From Stomorhina lunata (Eukaryota > Arthropoda > Insecta > Diptera > Rhiniidae): a stretch of 64,000 nt of DNA. Below the pieces are notes generated by a model. It was not told the origin of the DNA, made no database searches, and was given only the letters and a program-made list of their open reading frames with translations. The stretch is taken from positions 117,451,600 through 117,515,599 of the forward strand of contig OW121744.1 of assembly GCA_933228675.1 (NCBI GenBank). Reading direction: 5' to 3'. Positions within the stretch are counted from its first letter, which is position 1. The number at the start of each line of letters is the position of its first letter. Below, piece by piece: positions 60,660 through 64,000 of this stretch. The position numbers and the translations under genes are program-made.

Positions 60660-61560
60660 CTTTATTGATTTTCATCTTTCAAAAACTTTCTTTAAAAAAA
60701 CATTTAAATTATAAGCAAAATGTCATTATATTGTTTAATGATTCTTGAATTGTAATGACAATATTTTCTAAAACAAGGAAATCAAATTGTGTTAGGAAAA
60801 TCACTTCATTCATGATAGCGTCGACTCAGTCAAGTGTATCAAATAAAAAAATAAAAAGTCTGAATGATAATTTCCCAAGAAATGTTTGCGATGATGAGTG
60901 AAAACTGAGAAAAGAAGGAAAACAATTCAAAAGAACTTTAATCAGATTGACAGCTGCAAAAAAGGTTGCCAGCAAAAAGGGAGAAAATAATTATAATAAC
61001 AACATTTCTATAAGTTTCAAGGACTTGTTGTTTTTTATTATCAATATAAGCCAAAAGGCTAAAAGGAAAGATATGATCCAACTTAAAGCTATGTATAGCT
61101 GTTGCTGGAAAAACGAATAATGATTTATGGTTATTAATGGCGAGTGAATGGGAACGGAATGAAATAAGTTGAAACTGTCAGTGTTAATAATTCTAAATGG
61201 AAATAAAAGGAAATACTAAATTGGATAATGATAGTGATTAGTAAATAAAGCTATTGTTTAGAAAAATGGATTGGTTACAATGGATGTCTAAAGGGGATGT
61301 TTTTAAGCTCTTGGAAATGAGAAATTGTCTTAATGTTTCATAGGATGGGAAAATTATTTTCAGAAAATGTTATTATGGAGTAATAATACATTAGGTTTAA
61401 GAAGGAAAAATAGGGCCATTTTTGGAATCAAAAGTCTAGAGAGTTATTATAATAGGAACCAGAACAGCTGTTTGTGATTAAACCACCTGTTAGTTTTAGC
61501 GAATTCAATCAAATTAAAAAAGAAACACTGGAAATATTTTGTATGTTACAGAAAAGTAAA
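60660..61560. other. Non-coding region
   Basis: Slightly less AT-rich than the flanks; no open frame, RNA or known element recognised. Confidence 0.35.
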
Positions 61561-61564
61561 AACT

Positions 61565-62965
61565 GTTGCAAAATTTTTGGCAATAAAAAAATTTGCTACC
61601 AAAATTTTCTATAGAAAACTTTTTAATAAAAACAAATTTTTATTGAAAAACTTTTGTTAAAAAAATTTCTTAAAAAAAATTTTTTGCTTACATTTTTCTT
61701 AAAAAAATTTTGCTAAAAATTTTTCTATAGAAAAATTTTAATAAAAAAAGTTTTCTATAGAAAGATTTTTATTAAAAAATGTTCTATAGAAAATTTGTTG
61801 CTAAAATATTCTTCAATAGAAAAATTTTTTTCAGAAAATTTTTCATATAAAAATTTTTGATAAAAAAATTTCTATAGAAAAATTTTTGCTAAAATTTTTG
61901 ATAAAAAAAATCATTTAGAAAAATTTTTAACAAAACAAATTTTATATCGAAAAATTTTTGATAAACAAATTTTCTATATTCTATCGAAAAATATTGTTAA
62001 AAAATTTTTCTATCGAAAATTTTTTATTAACAAATCTTGTTAGAAATTTTTCTAGTGAAAAAATTTGGCTAGAAAAAATTTTCTATAGAAAAATTTTTAT
62101 TAAAAAATTGTTCAATAGAAAACTTTTGATATAAACAATTTTTGATAAAAAAAAAATTTTTCATAGAAAAATTTTTGATAAAAAAATTTCTATAGAAAAA
62201 TTTTTGATAAAAAAATTTTTATAGAAAAATTGTTGCTACAAAAGTTTTCTACAGAAACATTTTTGCATAACTTTTTGATAAAAAAAATAATTCTATAGAA
62301 AAATTTTTGATAAAAAATTTTCTATATAAAAATAAGAAAACTTTTAAATTAAAATTTTTTAATTTATTTACAAATATTTTGATAAAAAAATTATGCTACT
62401 AAAGTATTTGATAAAAAAATTTTGATAAAAAAATTTTATATGGAAAAAATTTTAATAAAAAATTTTCTATGGAAAAATTTTTAATGTAAAATTTTCTATG
62501 GAAAAATTTTTAATATAAAATTTTCTATGGCAAAATTTTCTACAGAAAAATTTTTGATAAAAAAATTTTCTAATGAAAAATTTTTGAAAAAAAAAATATT
62601 TAATAAAAAAATTGTCTAAGGAAAAATTTTTGATAAAAATATTTTAATAAAAAATTTTTAACAAAAAAATTTTCTAGAGAAAAATTTTTAATAAAAAATT
62701 TTTATCAAAAAATTTTTGATAAAAAAATTTTATCAGAAAATTTTTCTGATAAAATTTTAGTAAAAAAAATTTTCAATAGAAAAATTTTTGATAAAAAAAT
62801 TTTCTATGGAAAAATTTTTGAAAAAAAAATTTTGATAAAAAATTTTCTATGAAAAAATTTTTGATAAAAAAATTGTCTATGGAAAAATTTTTGATAAAAA
62901 AATTTTCTACAAATAAACTTTTGCTAAAAAGATTTTCTATAGAAAAGTTTTTAATAAAAAAGTTG
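61565..62965 (+). repeat. 30-bp AT-rich array, about 1.4 kb
   Basis: About 45 diverged units of roughly 30 bp with AAAATTTTTGATAAAAAAAT and TTTTCTATAGAAAA. It shares the TTTTCTATAGAAAA palindrome with the 31-bp arrays and the GAT core with the 30-bp array at 31 kb, but has lost the TATCGATA motif. Confidence 0.85.
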
Positions 62966-64000
62966 ATAAGAAGATGTATAATAAGCTATTATTTCATCAT
63001 TTCAACTTTCTTTTGAAAATTGCTAGGATTTTCTTCAATTACGACTAAATCAGTTATAAAAAAAGTTGTTTGTTTCTAATCTGAAAATGTCACATCATTT
63101 ACAAGCAAATCGGGCACATAAAAGTAGAAATCTTTCAAAGAAATAATTTCCTTATTCCCTGTTTTCGCAGCTGACCTTCAACATTTAAGTCGCATATAAA
63201 TAAAAATATTTTTATTCCTTTGAAAAATGTCTTAAAGGAAAAATGTTGCAGGACAAAAAACGGAAATATAGCATAAAAAATAGCGTTTGTTATCGCTTAT
63301 GTTTTTGCCTTTTTAATACATATTTTTCATTACTCATTTCAGGGCTTGTCACAACTTTTATGATAAATTTTTCACTCTATAGTTTTCTTTTTGTTTTTCT
63401 TTCCTTTTTTTTGCTATTGTTGGAAACGAGTACAAGTACATATAAATTTTGTTCAACACTCTACAACAAACGTTTGATATCTCGTAAAAAAAAAAGAAAA
63501 ATTAAATGTTGGAGGAGAAAAATAGTATAAATTGTGTTGTCAGTTGAGTGTTTAGTTGGTTCTTTTGGTTGCATTTTTTGCTTTGCTTGATTGTTGTTGG
63601 TAAATGAGGGTAAAATTAAACATGACTGACTTGACTGAATGAATGACTGAATGACTGCCTGCCTGACTGACTGTTATAATATAAATGTTGAAATAGTGAA
63701 ACCATAACGAGCTGTTTGTTCTCAGGCTCAAGCTTTACATACCCAATTCTTGTCGTTGATAAATAGCAAGAGACTATTTTTGAGTTTGGAAAACAAGCAA
63801 ACGTGGACTCAGTGAACTTTAAGTGGGCCACATCTACAACACTTGTACAACAATTTATTTAGCTTTAGTTTTTCTTTTTTTTTTTTTTTGTATTGTTCAT
63901 ATACTCGTACAAAATTTTTACCTCCCTTTTGCTAACAATTTAATGTTAAGTGGCGTGCAACAGCTGCTGCTGCTTCTGTTTGTTGCACATGTACAAACAA
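62966..64000. other. Right edge, no supported gene
   Basis: Contains a TGACTGAATGAC-type short repeat (63625-63670) and, near the end, GTGCAACA and TGTTGCAC as inverted arms around a CTG run (about 63955-63990). Small open frames here are low complexity. Confidence 0.35.

Overview
The window looks like nuclear DNA of a higher (cyclorrhaphan) fly, probably a calyptrate such as a blowfly or house-fly relative. It is very AT-rich, has GT..AG spliced genes whose proteins resemble Drosophila ones, glutamine- and asparagine-rich transcription-factor segments, several LINE-type retrotransposons, and large amounts of simple and satellite-like DNA. Species assignment is inference. No bacterial features, rRNA or intact tRNA were seen. 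All statements rest on reading the sequence and on memory of protein families; no search was run.

Left part (1-22 kb). About 12 kb without a supportable gene precedes the first coding exon of a large C2H2 zinc-finger gene (12103-18692, + strand). I join six coding exons into a continuous 1407-codon frame and identify it as charlatan (chn), the REST/NRSF-like neural regulator of flies. Its third intron contains a complete intronless gene on the same strand, a PPP1R36-like protein (13240-14616) with its own AATAAA. A tandem pair of CTCF-like sites lies upstream at about 10.7 kb. The 3' side holds AT-rich DNA, a 31-bp satellite array and a small inverted-repeat element.

Middle part (22-34 kb). 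Mettl16 (U6/m6A RNA methyltransferase, - strand, two coding exons) and Rpb12/Polr2K (shared RNA polymerase zinc subunit, + strand, three exons) are divergently arranged. An apparently intact 4.3-kb Jockey-clade LINE (ORF1 plus ORF2) sits between them. A second, dead LINE fills most of Rpb12 intron 1. Convergent to Rpb12 is the last coding exon of a two-IQ-motif protein, identified as igloo (igl, GAP-43-like, - strand); its other exons were not found and should lie further right or outside.

Right part (34-64 kb). No coding exon could be supported. The region, perhaps igl intron, holds a dead LOA/I-like LINE with RNase H, two more arrays of the 31-bp satellite, a related 30-bp array, an 18-bp minisatellite, at least seven copies of a roughly 310-bp MITE (one with another MITE inserted), a 160-bp tandem family, a tRNA-like SINE remnant, and an approximately 800-bp element with inverted GGTGGTGAAGGGTAT-type ends.

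The genes share no evident pathway. The notable material is the repeat landscape: five arrays of a palindromic 30-31-bp unit, two of them each carrying about a dozen TATCGATA (DRE/BEAF-type) motifs.
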